Part shown: positions 26,573 to 35,434 of the stretch, piece by piece | How positions within the stretch are numbered: position 1 is the first letter of the stretch | Layout: each line of letters begins with the position of its first letter | Source of the DNA: Cyclobacterium marinum DSM 745 | GTDB lineage: Bacteria > Bacteroidota > Bacteroidia > Cytophagales > Cyclobacteriaceae | Direction of reading: 5' to 3' | Length of the DNA: 64,000 nucleotides | NCBI RefSeq assembly: GCF_000222485.1 | Contig: NC_015914.1 | Location: 1,178,001-1,242,000, forward strand | Program-made: the position numbers and the translations under genes | Notes under the pieces: model-generated | What the model was told of the DNA's origin: nothing | What the model saw: only the letters and a program-made list of their open reading frames with translations | The model's database searches: none

Positions 26573-27940
26573 TTAAAGATTCAACAATAAAGTAGCAACC
26601 ATAAAGTAAACGGCTAAACCCATCAGGTCATTGGCCGTGGTAATAAAAGGCCCGGATGCCATGGCTGGATTTATCCCCAACTTATCTAGAATTATCGGTG
26701 TGAGGGTTCCCATAAATGAGGCAAGTAAAACCACACTGAACAAGGCAATACTCACGACCAAGCCAAACTTAACCTCCTTATCATATAAAAAAACCACCGT
26801 TCCCATCACAAATAAGGCCAAAACCAGTCCATTCAACACGGCCACTAAAAACACCTTTAGCAAACGTTTTGTGAGACTATCTTCAAAGACGGAACGATTG
26901 GCCAAGCTCTGAACGATTAAAGTAGAGGATTGAATACCCACATTACCACCTGTGGCAGTAATAAGTGGGATAAAAAATGCCAAAGCTGTCACTGCATTTA
27001 GCCCTTCTTCAAAGAAGCCGATAAATCCTGCACCTAAGAGCCCACCTACCATTCCAATCAATAGCCAAGGTAATCTTGCTCTTGACAGTCGGTACACAGA
27101 ATCGGATTCCTCCACATCGTCTGAGAAACCTGTCATCGCCTGAATATCCTCTTCCGCCTGGTCTCTTATCAGGTCTAGAATATCATCTACAGTAATTCGT
27201 CCTACCAGTTTGTTTTTCACATTCACCACAGGGACAGCCTCTAAATCATATTTTCTCATGATTTCAGCCACCTCTTCGCCTTCCATATAGGTGGGAACAG
27301 ATATGATGTTTTCTTCATACAAATCTGCCACCTTGGTATTTGAAGAGGCTAAAATCAACTTTTTAAGGGCAACCCTACCGAGTAACTGCTCTTTATTGTC
27401 TACCACATAAATGCTGAAGATCTTTTCGACGTTTTCTGCCTGTCTCCTAATCTCATCGATGGTTTGCACCACCGTCCAGTTAAGGTTGGCCTTTATGATC
27501 TCCTTGGCCATCAAACCTCCGGCACTGTCCTCGTCATACCGAAGCAACTCAATGATGTACAAGGACTTTTCTTTGACCGCTAGATGGCTAATCACCGCTT
27601 CCCGATCATTGACAACCAGTTGATTGAGTATATCCACCGCATCATCTGAGTCCATATGATCTATCAAAGTCGCCAATTCCTCCGGGGGCATGGCCTTAAT
27701 TACTTTGTATTGTGGATCCTCATCCAGCTCATTGAGAATGTCCGCAGAAAAATCAGGATCCAAAGCCCTTAAGACAAACAGGGCCTCCATCATGTCCAAC
27801 TCATCCAATATCGCAGCAACATCTGCTTTATTGATGTCCAACATGGACTCCTGAATAAAGGCTACATTTTCACTTTCTATATTTTCCCTGAGCGCCTCCA
27901 GGTATTCCTTGGATAGCTCAAATGAGTTTAATTCTTCCAA
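26573..27940 (-). CDS. mgtE: Magnesium transporter MgtE
   Basis: A 455-residue channel-like Mg2+ transporter. The N-terminal superhelical domain covers about residues 20-130 (ALDPDFSADILNELDEDP, MPPEELATLIDHMDSDDA). Two CBS domains at about 135-255 sense cytosolic Mg2+. Five membrane helices follow from about 285 to the end, with the family block ATGGNVGIQSSTLIVQ and the pore-lining GPFITTANDLMG. The frame starts with TTG at 27940, overlapping the rsmA coding end by 13 bp. The next ATG would remove about 30 residues, so translational coupling from TTG is the better reading. Confidence 0.92.
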   Translation of the reverse strand: MEELNSFELSKEYLEALRENIESENVAFIQESMLDINKADVAAILDELDMMEALFVLRALDPDFSADILNELDEDPQYKVIKAMPPEELATLIDHMDSDDAVDILNQLVVNDREAVISHLAVKEKSLYIIELLRYDEDSAGGLMAKEIIKANLNWTVVQTIDEIRRQAENVEKIFSIYVVDNKEQLLGRVALKKLILASSNTKVADLYEENIISVPTYMEGEEVAEIMRKYDLEAVPVVNVKNKLVGRITVDDILDLIRDQAEEDIQAMTGFSDDVEESDSVYRLSRARLPWLLIGMVGGLLGAGFIGFFEEGLNAVTALAFFIPLITATGGNVGIQSSTLIVQSLANRSVFEDSLTKRLLKVFLVAVLNGLVLALFVMGTVVFLYDKEVKFGLVVSIALFSVVLLASFMGTLTPIILDKLGINPAMASGPFITTANDLMGLAVYFMVATLLLNL

Positions 27941-28710
27941 GATGTTTCTAGTTGTTGGGTTAAAAGAACAAATTCATCTACTCCCAGTTGCTCGGCCCTT
28001 GAATCTAATATTGGTAATGCTTTAAATTCATCTGAAAGGCCCATTGGTTTCAATGCATTTCTTAGGGTTTTCCTTCTGGTACTAAAAGCCTGCTTGACAA
28101 GTCTGAAAAACAGCTTTTCATCACAATCCAACTTCTCTACATTGTTTCGGCTGATGCGGATCACACCGCTGTTCACTTTGGGAGGAGGGTCAAATACTTC
28201 CGGTGGCACTGTAAATAAATATTCAACATCATAATAAGCTTGTAACAAAACACTTAAAATACCATAGGTCTTGTTTCCTTTTTTCGCAGTCATCCTTTCC
28301 GCCACCTCTTTCTGCAACATTCCTACCACTTCTGTCACCAGTTCTCTCTTTTCCAATACTTTAAAAAATATTTGACTGGAAATATTGTAAGGAAAATTGC
28401 CAATAATCGCATGAGGTCCCGCTAATTTATCCTTGAAATAATAATTCAAGAAGTCCCCTTCAATGATGGTAAGTGAATCCGGCTTATATTTTTTCTCAAG
28501 ATAATGGATAGATTCTTTGTCTATTTCTATCAGATGTAAATCCCATTTTTTCTCCAACAAAAAATCAGTTAGCACGCCCATCCCCGGTCCAATTTCTAAC
28601 ACTACATTGGTACCCCTATGCCCAGTAAGTGCTCCGGCTATCTTCTCTGCCACACCTAAGTCTTTTAGAAAATGTTGGCCTAAATGCTTTTTAGCTCTCA
28701 CTTTACTCAT
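27928..28710 (-). CDS. rsmA: 16S rRNA dimethyladenosine transferase
   Basis: A 260-residue RsmA/KsgA. It dimethylates the two adenosines in the 3' terminal hairpin of 16S rRNA using SAM, late in 30S assembly. Motifs are KKHLGQHFLKD, the SAM loop LEIGPGMGVLTDFLL, and the catalytic NFPYNIS (NLPY class). The C-terminal domain has FSTRRKTLRNAL. It is the first gene of the rsmA-mgtE-dehydrogenase run. The gap upstream, 28711-28944, holds no recognisable gene. Confidence 0.97.
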   Translation of the reverse strand: MSKVRAKKHLGQHFLKDLGVAEKIAGALTGHRGTNVVLEIGPGMGVLTDFLLEKKWDLHLIEIDKESIHYLEKKYKPDSLTIIEGDFLNYYFKDKLAGPHAIIGNFPYNISSQIFFKVLEKRELVTEVVGMLQKEVAERMTAKKGNKTYGILSVLLQAYYDVEYLFTVPPEVFDPPPKVNSGVIRISRNNVEKLDCDEKLFFRLVKQAFSTRRKTLRNALKPMGLSDEFKALPILDSRAEQLGVDEFVLLTQQLETSWKN

Positions 28711-28944
28711 AACAATGCTAATTTAAAGGGATTTTAAGTCACCAAAAGTAAACAATATAATGCAACGACCATAACATAAACTGAACAGCATTAAAAAATA
28801 TAAAAAGCCTTTTACCTCAACATTTCTATCCAATTTAAATCATATACGCTAGCTTAAGCTACCCTATTGGATGTGGTATTATTTTACCTTTTCCTTTCCA
28901 TAATTACAAAGGCTATAACAGTATCTCCGTAGGGCTAAGCTCAG

Positions 28945-29463
28945 TCAAAATACTTTCTTTTTAATTTTAGTAAGTTCTTGCTCATCTTTCTTAACGCTTA
29001 TTTCAGGATAATAACTCCTCAGGCGAATATCTTGGGGCACAGTATTGTATTGGTCTCTCAACCATTCTACAGCCGAAGCACTTAATAGCGAAAGTTTCAC
29101 AGCAACAATCCCATCATTTACCATTTCTAAATGCTGGGCTACCCCTTTGGAAAGGTCGATTATTCGCTTGGAATTTTGCGGCAAGCGATCATTTATTCTT
29201 ACAATGGCTTGCAAACCGTTCTTTTGATTGGTCACCTTCACCAAAGTTCCAAAAGGCAAGTGCTTGTGGGCCGCGGTAAATTCCCGCATATTGTAAACTT
29301 CTCCATTCGCTGTCCGACGATTATGAAATCGAACACCATAATAACTGGCAATTCCTTCTTGAATGACCAACAGGGAGTCTGGGTAAGTAAAGGGAGATTG
29401 TGCCCATGAAATGCTTTCGAAGCCAATGACAAGCACAAGGCATATAGCCAAAATTCTTTTCAT
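28945..29463 (-). CDS. RlpA-like septal-ring/lytic transglycosylase-family protein
   Basis: A 172-residue exported protein with a double-psi beta-barrel. The ATG at 29463 gives the signal peptide MKRILAICLVLVIGFESIS; a GTG at 29478 would only prolong it. The RlpA core is clear: GIASYYGVRFHNRRTANGE, TAAHKHLPFGTLVKVTN and VRINDRLP. In proteobacterial RlpA the barrel cleaves denuded glycan strands at the septum. It is followed by a short basic tail without a SPOR domain. It likely acts in the periplasm on peptidoglycan. Confidence 0.88.
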   Translation of the reverse strand: MKRILAICLVLVIGFESISWAQSPFTYPDSLLVIQEGIASYYGVRFHNRRTANGEVYNMREFTAAHKHLPFGTLVKVTNQKNGLQAIVRINDRLPQNSKRIIDLSKGVAQHLEMVNDGIVAVKLSLLSASAVEWLRDQYNTVPQDIRLRSYYPEISVKKDEQELTKIKKKVF

Positions 29464-29758
29464 AACGTTTTTACTCACAACAATTGTTCCACTAGGATTA
29501 GGAATTGGGTTTTTTACCTATTCGGCCAAACGCCTTTTATTTTGACCCATTTTAATCCCATAATACAAGCGACAATAGTCTCTTCAAGTGAAAATTCCTT
29601 CAAAATTACATAAATGTCCTTGTCCTACTCTGTCTTTAACGTAAATTTATCTATAGGTTATGTATTGAATTTTCGGTATTCTTAAAATATCAGTAAGCAA
29701 CAGAAGAGCATTAATACCTTGAAAACGAAAGAATAAGGAGTAAATTAAAGGAAATAAA
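29464..29758. other. Intergenic region between divergent rlpA-like and sbcDC genes
   Basis: This is AT-rich spacer that must hold the promoters of both divergent units. I find no exact TAnnTTTG box with good spacing, no hairpin of note and no RNA gene. Confidence 0.5.
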
Positions 29759-29848
29759 ATGAGCCAAACTGCAGCTTTTCAACTATGGAACAGAGGCAAA
29801 ATGTTTAGTTTCATTACCAGTATTAGACAAACCTACTTCAACTATTGA
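29759..29848 (+). CDS. Candidate 29-residue upstream ORF of sbcD
   Basis: This ATG frame of 29 codons ends at TGA 29846-29848, 52 bp before the sbcD start. It is preceded by purine-rich AAGGAG and AAAGGAA stretches, the latter 4 bp before the ATG, unusual for this window. The product is polar with aromatics (SIRQTYFNY end). It may be a regulatory upstream ORF or chance; no homology is known to me. Confidence 0.25.
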   Translation: MSQTAAFQLWNRGKMFSFITSIRQTYFNY

Positions 29849-29900
29849 AAACCATTTGATCCATTTAAACCCCAATAGGTTAACCATATTATTGTCGACA

Positions 29901-31136
29901 ATGAAGCAAATTAAAATTTTACATACAGCCGATTGGCATTTAGGAAAAAGGCTTCAGGAAGCTTCCCGATTGGAAGAACAAAAGCTTGTCCTCGAGGAAA
30001 TAATCGACATTGCCAATTCAGAAGATGTTGATTTGGTTTTACTTGCAGGAGATATATTTGATGGATTCAACCCCAGCCACGAAGCGATCGAATTGCTTTA
30101 CAAGACACTTCGAAAGCTTTCCAAAAATGGGCAAAGACCGGTTGTTGCCATCTCTGGCAACCATGACAGCAGCCAATTTATAGAAGCGCCGGACCCCTTG
30201 GCCAGGGAGATGGGCATATTTTTTTACAGCCGATATGACAGCATCATTCCCACAGGTAAACTTGACAGTGGTATTGAAGTGGTGGCCTCTGACAAAGGCT
30301 TTATTTCATTGCAGCTCCCTCATTTGGATTTTCCGGTACGAATAATATTGGCTCCTTATGCCAATGAGGTTTCTTTGCGAACCTATTTAGGAGAAGGGGA
30401 TAGAGAAAACGAATTGCGTAAAGTACTGGAAGAAAAATGGAAGAACTTGGCTGATCAATTCTGTGACAACTCCGGTTTGAATGTATTCCTAGGTCATTTC
30501 TTCTTTGTCAAAGAAGGAACCACTCCGGAAAAAGAACCTGAAAGTGAACGACCCATTTTGCATGTGGGAGGAACACAGGCTTTGTATACGTCAAATATCC
30601 CTTCACAAATCCAGTATGCAGCATTGGGCCACTTGCACCGCTACCATGCCGCTAGCAAAAGTCCCTTTCCGGTTGTTTATTCCAGCTCTCCTTTGGCTTA
30701 TTCATTCAGTGAAGCCGGCCAGGAGAAACAGGTGGTTCTCATTACCGGCATTCCCAATGAACCCATTAATTATCAACCTATCGCCTTAAAGCAAGGCAGG
30801 AAACTGGAAAGAAAAAAATTCAGTGACTTGCCTTCCGCCCTGGAATGGCTGGAAAACAACCCTTATTGTTTTGTGGAATTAACTTACGAGACTGACGATG
30901 CCATTGATGCCGCCACTAGAAAAAGTCTTTTGCAAGCGCATGACTGGATCATCAACATTATTCCCCAAATTAAAAACCTCGGCATTGATCAAGACCAACA
31001 GCTTCAAGTTAAAGATTTAGAAAAAGACATGACAAGTTTATTTAAAATGTATTATCAGAGTGAAAAAGGGCAACTTCCCAATGAGGCCCTGTTGTCAGTA
31101 TTCAATGAAATCCTTAGCCAAGACGATAAAATATGA
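29901..31136 (+). CDS. sbcD: Exonuclease subunit SbcD
   Basis: The 411-residue nuclease subunit of the SbcCD (Mre11-Rad50-like) complex. I start at the ATG at 29901, which gives MKQIKILHTADWHLGKRL; the open frame before it begins with TTG. Phosphoesterase motifs are TADWHLG, LLAGDIFDG, ISGNHDSSQF, LGHFFF and LGHLHRYH. With SbcC it cleaves hairpins, palindromes and protein-blocked ends. It overlaps sbcC by 4 bp (ATGA), so the two are coupled. Confidence 0.96.
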   Translation: MKQIKILHTADWHLGKRLQEASRLEEQKLVLEEIIDIANSEDVDLVLLAGDIFDGFNPSHEAIELLYKTLRKLSKNGQRPVVAISGNHDSSQFIEAPDPLAREMGIFFYSRYDSIIPTGKLDSGIEVVASDKGFISLQLPHLDFPVRIILAPYANEVSLRTYLGEGDRENELRKVLEEKWKNLADQFCDNSGLNVFLGHFFFVKEGTTPEKEPESERPILHVGGTQALYTSNIPSQIQYAALGHLHRYHAASKSPFPVVYSSSPLAYSFSEAGQEKQVVLITGIPNEPINYQPIALKQGRKLERKKFSDLPSALEWLENNPYCFVELTYETDDAIDAATRKSLLQAHDWIINIIPQIKNLGIDQDQQLQVKDLEKDMTSLFKMYYQSEKGQLPNEALLSVFNEILSQDDKI

Positions 31137-34100
31137 TTCCTTTAAAGCTTTCCGTTCAAGGCCTTTACTCCTACAAGGAAGAACAAACCATAGATTTTGA
31201 AAAACTTACTGCAGCGGGAATTTTTGGCATTTTCGGGGCCGTTGGCAGTGGAAAATCCTCCATTTTGGAGGCCATACTTTTGGCCCTGTATGGCAGCACT
31301 GAGAGGCTGTCTGACAGGGGGGAGAAAAACAGCATGGTCAACCTGCAAAGCCAACAATTACTTATCAATTTCGAATTTAAGGCCGGGAAAAACAACAGTC
31401 AGATTTACTTGGCAAGGTATGCAGTCAAGCGGAACAGTAAAAGGTTTGATGAGATAAGACCTGCAGAGCATACTTTTTATCTTAAGGAAGGTGATGTAAC
31501 CACGCCACTGAATCAAAATGCGGAAGCCATAATAGGCATGAAAAAGGAGCATTTTAAGCAAACCGTGATCATTCCACAAGGTAAATTCAGGGAATTTATA
31601 GACCTAACCCCGGGACCTAGAGCTGAAATGATGAAGGAGTTGTTTGGCTTGGCACGCTTTGATCTATCAGCCAAAACCGGCAGTCTTTTAAAAGTGGTTA
31701 GGGGTGAATTGATCCGGTTGGAAACACAATTGGAAGGCTTAGGCGATATTTCTGCAGAGCTTTTAAAAGAAAAGGAAAAAGCGCAACAAGAATTAGCAAA
31801 AACTGTGAATGCTGCCACAGAAAGCCTTGAAAAGACCAATTTGCAATTCCAATCCTTACAAACTCAAAAGCAAAAGCACAACCAACTGCTGGCCTATCAA
31901 AAACAGTGGGAGGGTCTTCAAAGTCGAACGAAAGAAATTGAAACCAAGAAAAAGGAGTTGAAAGCCTTTATACAGGCCAACAGCTATTTGAAACCGGTTT
32001 GGAATCAAATAAGAGATGAGCAGTTAGAACTAGAAAAAGCCAGCGTAGGATTTGCTGATTGCAACAGGTTTAAGGAAACTTATATTGAACAAATCGCAAA
32101 ACTGGAACAACAAGAAGGAGAACTGAGAAAAAAAGTCGATAAACGCCCTGAACGTGAAGCCAAAATCCGGGACTTGGAAAAGGTTATAGCTATTCAAATC
32201 ATCCAAAGAAAACTAGACGCCGCTCAAAAAAAAGTTTCCCAAATTAAACCCGCCATAGAAGAAGGCTTAGGCCAACAAAAAGCCTTAGAGAATCAACTTG
32301 AATTATTGGAAAAGGAGCTTGAAGAAAGTAGAAACCAGCCCAATAGTACACTGATGGCAAGACTTACCGGCGACTTAAAGGATTGGAAAAGCCTCTCCTT
32401 AAGCATCAAAAAACTGGAAGAGGCCATTGCCAAATTAAAATTAGAAAATGATTCCATTCAGAAAGAAGAAAACAAAATTCTAGGCATGATTCCTTCCCAA
32501 TTTACGAGCTTGGAACTTTGGGATGCTTGGGAAAAAGAAAACATCAAATCTATAGAAGCGGATAAAGCAAAGTATATTAAAAAAAAAGCTTTACAGGCCC
32601 ATATCCACAGTTTAAAAGAAGGAGAACCTTGCCCACTCTGTGGGGCTGTAGAACACCCTTCCCCCCTTACTTCAGATCACACCGAAGAGAAGGTAAACGG
32701 CTATAATCAACAAATTGAGGAAACTAGACAGAATCTGGAAAAAATCCAACTCCTTTCCCGGAGGCTTTATGATCAGGAGCTTCAAAAGACCAATCAAACT
32801 AAACTAATATCCGACAAAACCGGAGAACTGCAGGACTTAAACCATCAATTCAACACCCTCAAAAATGAGTTAAGCACTTTAGGTATACATACTCTGGAAG
32901 ATATCAATGAAAGGCTCTCAGTCCTTACGGATCAAATTAAAAAAGAAGATCAACTTCACAACAGTGCTCGGGAGTATAGAAAAAAAATAGACATTCTGCG
33001 GACTCGAATAGATGGTGCCCATCAAGAACTGAGAAAGGAAGAACAGCAGGCTATTGCCCATGCCAGCACCTTACAAGCAAAGGAAGATGAAATCAGTGAC
33101 AAGGCTTTCTGTGAAAAATACATGGATTCTTCTACTGAGACCATCCAGCAAATGATAGCCAGTGTTCGAAAGGACATTGAAGACACGGCCAATTTATTGG
33201 ATGGGAAACAAAAAGTACTGAAGGAAAAGCGCCAAGATGCTGCAACCAATTTGGCCAATCTGGAGAATTTCAGCAAAAGCAAAGAGGAAGCATCTATCAA
33301 ACTGGAAAAGTTAAAAAATGAATTCGATGCTTTGAAAACCCAGTATGGACAAACAGATCAGGCACAGTTGGAAAAACTATTCAACAGCAAGTTGGATGAA
33401 GATAAGCTTGATCAAGAAATACGGGAATATGAGCAAGACTGTTCCGTAGTTCAATCCCACTTGGCAACTCTAGAAGCTGAAGAAGGCATCAAAACCTTTG
33501 ACCAGAATTACTTTGACGAAGTTGCAGAAAATCACGCAAAGAAGAAAGAGGAATTGGAGCAGGTTCAAAAAGAGAAAATAAACATAGACCGAGATGTTTC
33601 AGACATTAGGGAGAAGCTTGAGACAAAGAAAGGTTTACTAAAGATATTGGATACCATGGAAAACAGGGCTTCCAACTTAAAGGAATTGGAGCAATTGTTT
33701 AAGGGCAGTGGCTTTGTAAAATATGTCAGCAGCATATACCTTAAAGAATTGTGTAACACGGCCAATAAGCGATTTACACAATTGACAAAAAACAGCCTAA
33801 GACTGGAAATTGATGACAACAATACTTTTTGGGTGATAGATTATTTAAATGATGGACGAAAAAGGTTACTCAAAACTTTATCCGGAGGCCAAACCTTTCA
33901 GGCATCCTTATGTTTAGCGCTGGCTTTGGCAGAAAAGGTAAAATCAATCAATCAAGCGGATCAAAGTTTTTTCTTTTTGGATGAGGGCTTTGGAGCTTTG
34001 GACAGGAATTCCCTAAGAATAGTTTTTGAAACCTTGAAGGCCCTAAGGCATGAAAACAGAATTGTAGGTATAATAAGTCATGTAGAAGAATTGCAACAAG

Positions 34101-34171
34101 AAATTGGTGTTTTCGCCACTATAGAATTAGACCCTGAAAAAGGAAGTCAAGTAAAATACAGCTATCAATAA
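31133..34171 (+). CDS. sbcC: Exonuclease subunit SbcC (SMC-like ATPase)
   Basis: The 1012-residue Rad50-like partner of SbcD. Walker A is GAVGSGKSS (35-43). Long coiled-coil arms rich in Lys, Glu and Gln run from about 180 to 860. The zinc hook CPLC is at 500-503, near the middle. The ABC signature LSGGQ is at about 916, and Walker B FFFLDEGFGALD at about 945. The complex processes hairpin DNA; in a genome carrying palindromic repeats such as those at 22-24.5 kb this would limit their stability. The stop codon abuts a terminator that serves the opposite-strand operon. Confidence 0.96.
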   Translation: MIPLKLSVQGLYSYKEEQTIDFEKLTAAGIFGIFGAVGSGKSSILEAILLALYGSTERLSDRGEKNSMVNLQSQQLLINFEFKAGKNNSQIYLARYAVKRNSKRFDEIRPAEHTFYLKEGDVTTPLNQNAEAIIGMKKEHFKQTVIIPQGKFREFIDLTPGPRAEMMKELFGLARFDLSAKTGSLLKVVRGELIRLETQLEGLGDISAELLKEKEKAQQELAKTVNAATESLEKTNLQFQSLQTQKQKHNQLLAYQKQWEGLQSRTKEIETKKKELKAFIQANSYLKPVWNQIRDEQLELEKASVGFADCNRFKETYIEQIAKLEQQEGELRKKVDKRPEREAKIRDLEKVIAIQIIQRKLDAAQKKVSQIKPAIEEGLGQQKALENQLELLEKELEESRNQPNSTLMARLTGDLKDWKSLSLSIKKLEEAIAKLKLENDSIQKEENKILGMIPSQFTSLELWDAWEKENIKSIEADKAKYIKKKALQAHIHSLKEGEPCPLCGAVEHPSPLTSDHTEEKVNGYNQQIEETRQNLEKIQLLSRRLYDQELQKTNQTKLISDKTGELQDLNHQFNTLKNELSTLGIHTLEDINERLSVLTDQIKKEDQLHNSAREYRKKIDILRTRIDGAHQELRKEEQQAIAHASTLQAKEDEISDKAFCEKYMDSSTETIQQMIASVRKDIEDTANLLDGKQKVLKEKRQDAATNLANLENFSKSKEEASIKLEKLKNEFDALKTQYGQTDQAQLEKLFNSKLDEDKLDQEIREYEQDCSVVQSHLATLEAEEGIKTFDQNYFDEVAENHAKKKEELEQVQKEKINIDRDVSDIREKLETKKGLLKILDTMENRASNLKELEQLFKGSGFVKYVSSIYLKELCNTANKRFTQLTKNSLRLEIDDNNTFWVIDYLNDGRKRLLKTLSGGQTFQASLCLALALAEKVKSINQADQSFFFLDEGFGALDRNSLRIVFETLKALRHENRIVGIISHVEELQQEIGVFATIELDPEKGSQVKYSYQ

Positions 34172-34200
34172 AAAAAGCATCCCTGTGAATCAGGGATGCT
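34171..34200 (-). terminator. Intrinsic terminator of the alpha-glucan operon
   Basis: AGCATCCCTG pairs with CAGGGATGCT (34176-34185 with 34191-34200). The A-run at 34170-34176 gives the U-tract on minus and overlaps the sbcC stop codon. Confidence 0.85.
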
Positions 34201-34228
34201 AGCTATACTAAATTCTTCACGAAGTCAA

Positions 34229-35431
34229 TTAGGCCTTAGCTTTTTCAGCTTGTTTCAATCGTAGGATAAAGTCACTAAGTACATTCATGTAATTGATAAA
34301 GGCTTCATAGGGACTTTCATAGGGGCTAAAATAAGCATGTATGTCACCATCGGAGAAAAACTTGGTACACATATAATAAAAATGATCGCTGGTTTGTAAA
34401 TACCTCCAATCTTTATAAATCTCAGGGTCATCACAGCGTTTTACCATATTCTCCAATTCAAAGAGTCTGTCAAATGCTTCGTCTTGAAGGTCATTCCCCA
34501 ACCAAGCGGTAAGATCACGCTCCTCATCCGCCCAGGAAATCGGAGTAGGCACATTGATTTGTCCTACAGGAGATGCATTGGCTATCACCTCAGAGGGTGT
34601 AGAAAAGCTAAAGTTGGTTTGTTGAAAAATTGCCCCCGGAAGATCTTTCATAAATTCAAAAATGCCTGTCTCCTTCCATTGATGTTCACCAAATGTCTCA
34701 TAATCCATAAATAGATTGATCACCTCATCTTCTTGGGGCACTTGATTGAGCCAGCCGATAAACTTATCTGTGGTGAGGGGATAATCCGTCCAGGTTTTTT
34801 CACCAAATCTAAAGGCTATATCATCACTAAGCCTAAAATTTTTGAGTAATACTTTCAGTTTGGGTTCAATTGAATTAACATATACAAAATTGGGGCTTTT
34901 CCAACCCAGTATATGTTTGGCGCCTTCAGATAGGATTCCATCAAAACCCATTTTTGCGACCATCGCCCCTATTTCATCAGAGTAAATCAACTCTGTATTT
35001 CTAAATACCTTGGGTTTATAGCCATTGAAGTGATGTTGAATCTTTTCCTGGTGCAGGCTTACCATATCCTTAAACTCAGTCTCACTTTTGAGAGCGCAAA
35101 GTGAATGTCCATAAGTTTCATTGAGTAATTCTACATGACCTGTAGCCACCAGTTCTTGAAAACTGTGTAGGACTTCCGGGGCATAGGCCTCCATTTGGTC
35201 GAGAACCGTACCTGATAGTGAAAAGCACACCTTGAACTTCCCATCATATTTCCTGATTAATTCCAACAATAGTTGGTTCATTGGCAAGTAGCACTTTTTA
35301 GCTACCTTATTCATGATGTTTCTGTTCGAGTAGTCATCCCAATAATCATGATCATCCCCAATCTCAAAAAAGCGATAAGGTTTTAATCTAAAGGGTTGGT
35401 GTACTTGAAAATAAAAACAAATGGTTCTCAT
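34229..35431 (-). CDS. Glycoside hydrolase family 57 enzyme
   Basis: A 400-residue GH57-type enzyme. The N-terminal FQVHQPFRLKPYRFF block is the family's first conserved region. The nucleophile is probably E147 (RNTELIYSDE) and the acid/base D243 (FMDYETFGEHQW). There is no signal peptide, so it is cytoplasmic. GH57 members hydrolyse or transfer alpha-1,4-glucan. It follows a glycosyltransferase and a debranching enzyme by 3 and 11 bp, placing it in glycogen or maltodextrin turnover. Whether it hydrolyses, branches or transfers cannot be told from sequence alone. Confidence 0.88.
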   Translation of the reverse strand: MRTICFYFQVHQPFRLKPYRFFEIGDDHDYWDDYSNRNIMNKVAKKCYLPMNQLLLELIRKYDGKFKVCFSLSGTVLDQMEAYAPEVLHSFQELVATGHVELLNETYGHSLCALKSETEFKDMVSLHQEKIQHHFNGYKPKVFRNTELIYSDEIGAMVAKMGFDGILSEGAKHILGWKSPNFVYVNSIEPKLKVLLKNFRLSDDIAFRFGEKTWTDYPLTTDKFIGWLNQVPQEDEVINLFMDYETFGEHQWKETGIFEFMKDLPGAIFQQTNFSFSTPSEVIANASPVGQINVPTPISWADEERDLTAWLGNDLQDEAFDRLFELENMVKRCDDPEIYKDWRYLQTSDHFYYMCTKFFSDGDIHAYFSPYESPYEAFINYMNVLSDFILRLKQAEKAKA

Positions 35432-35434
35432 ATC

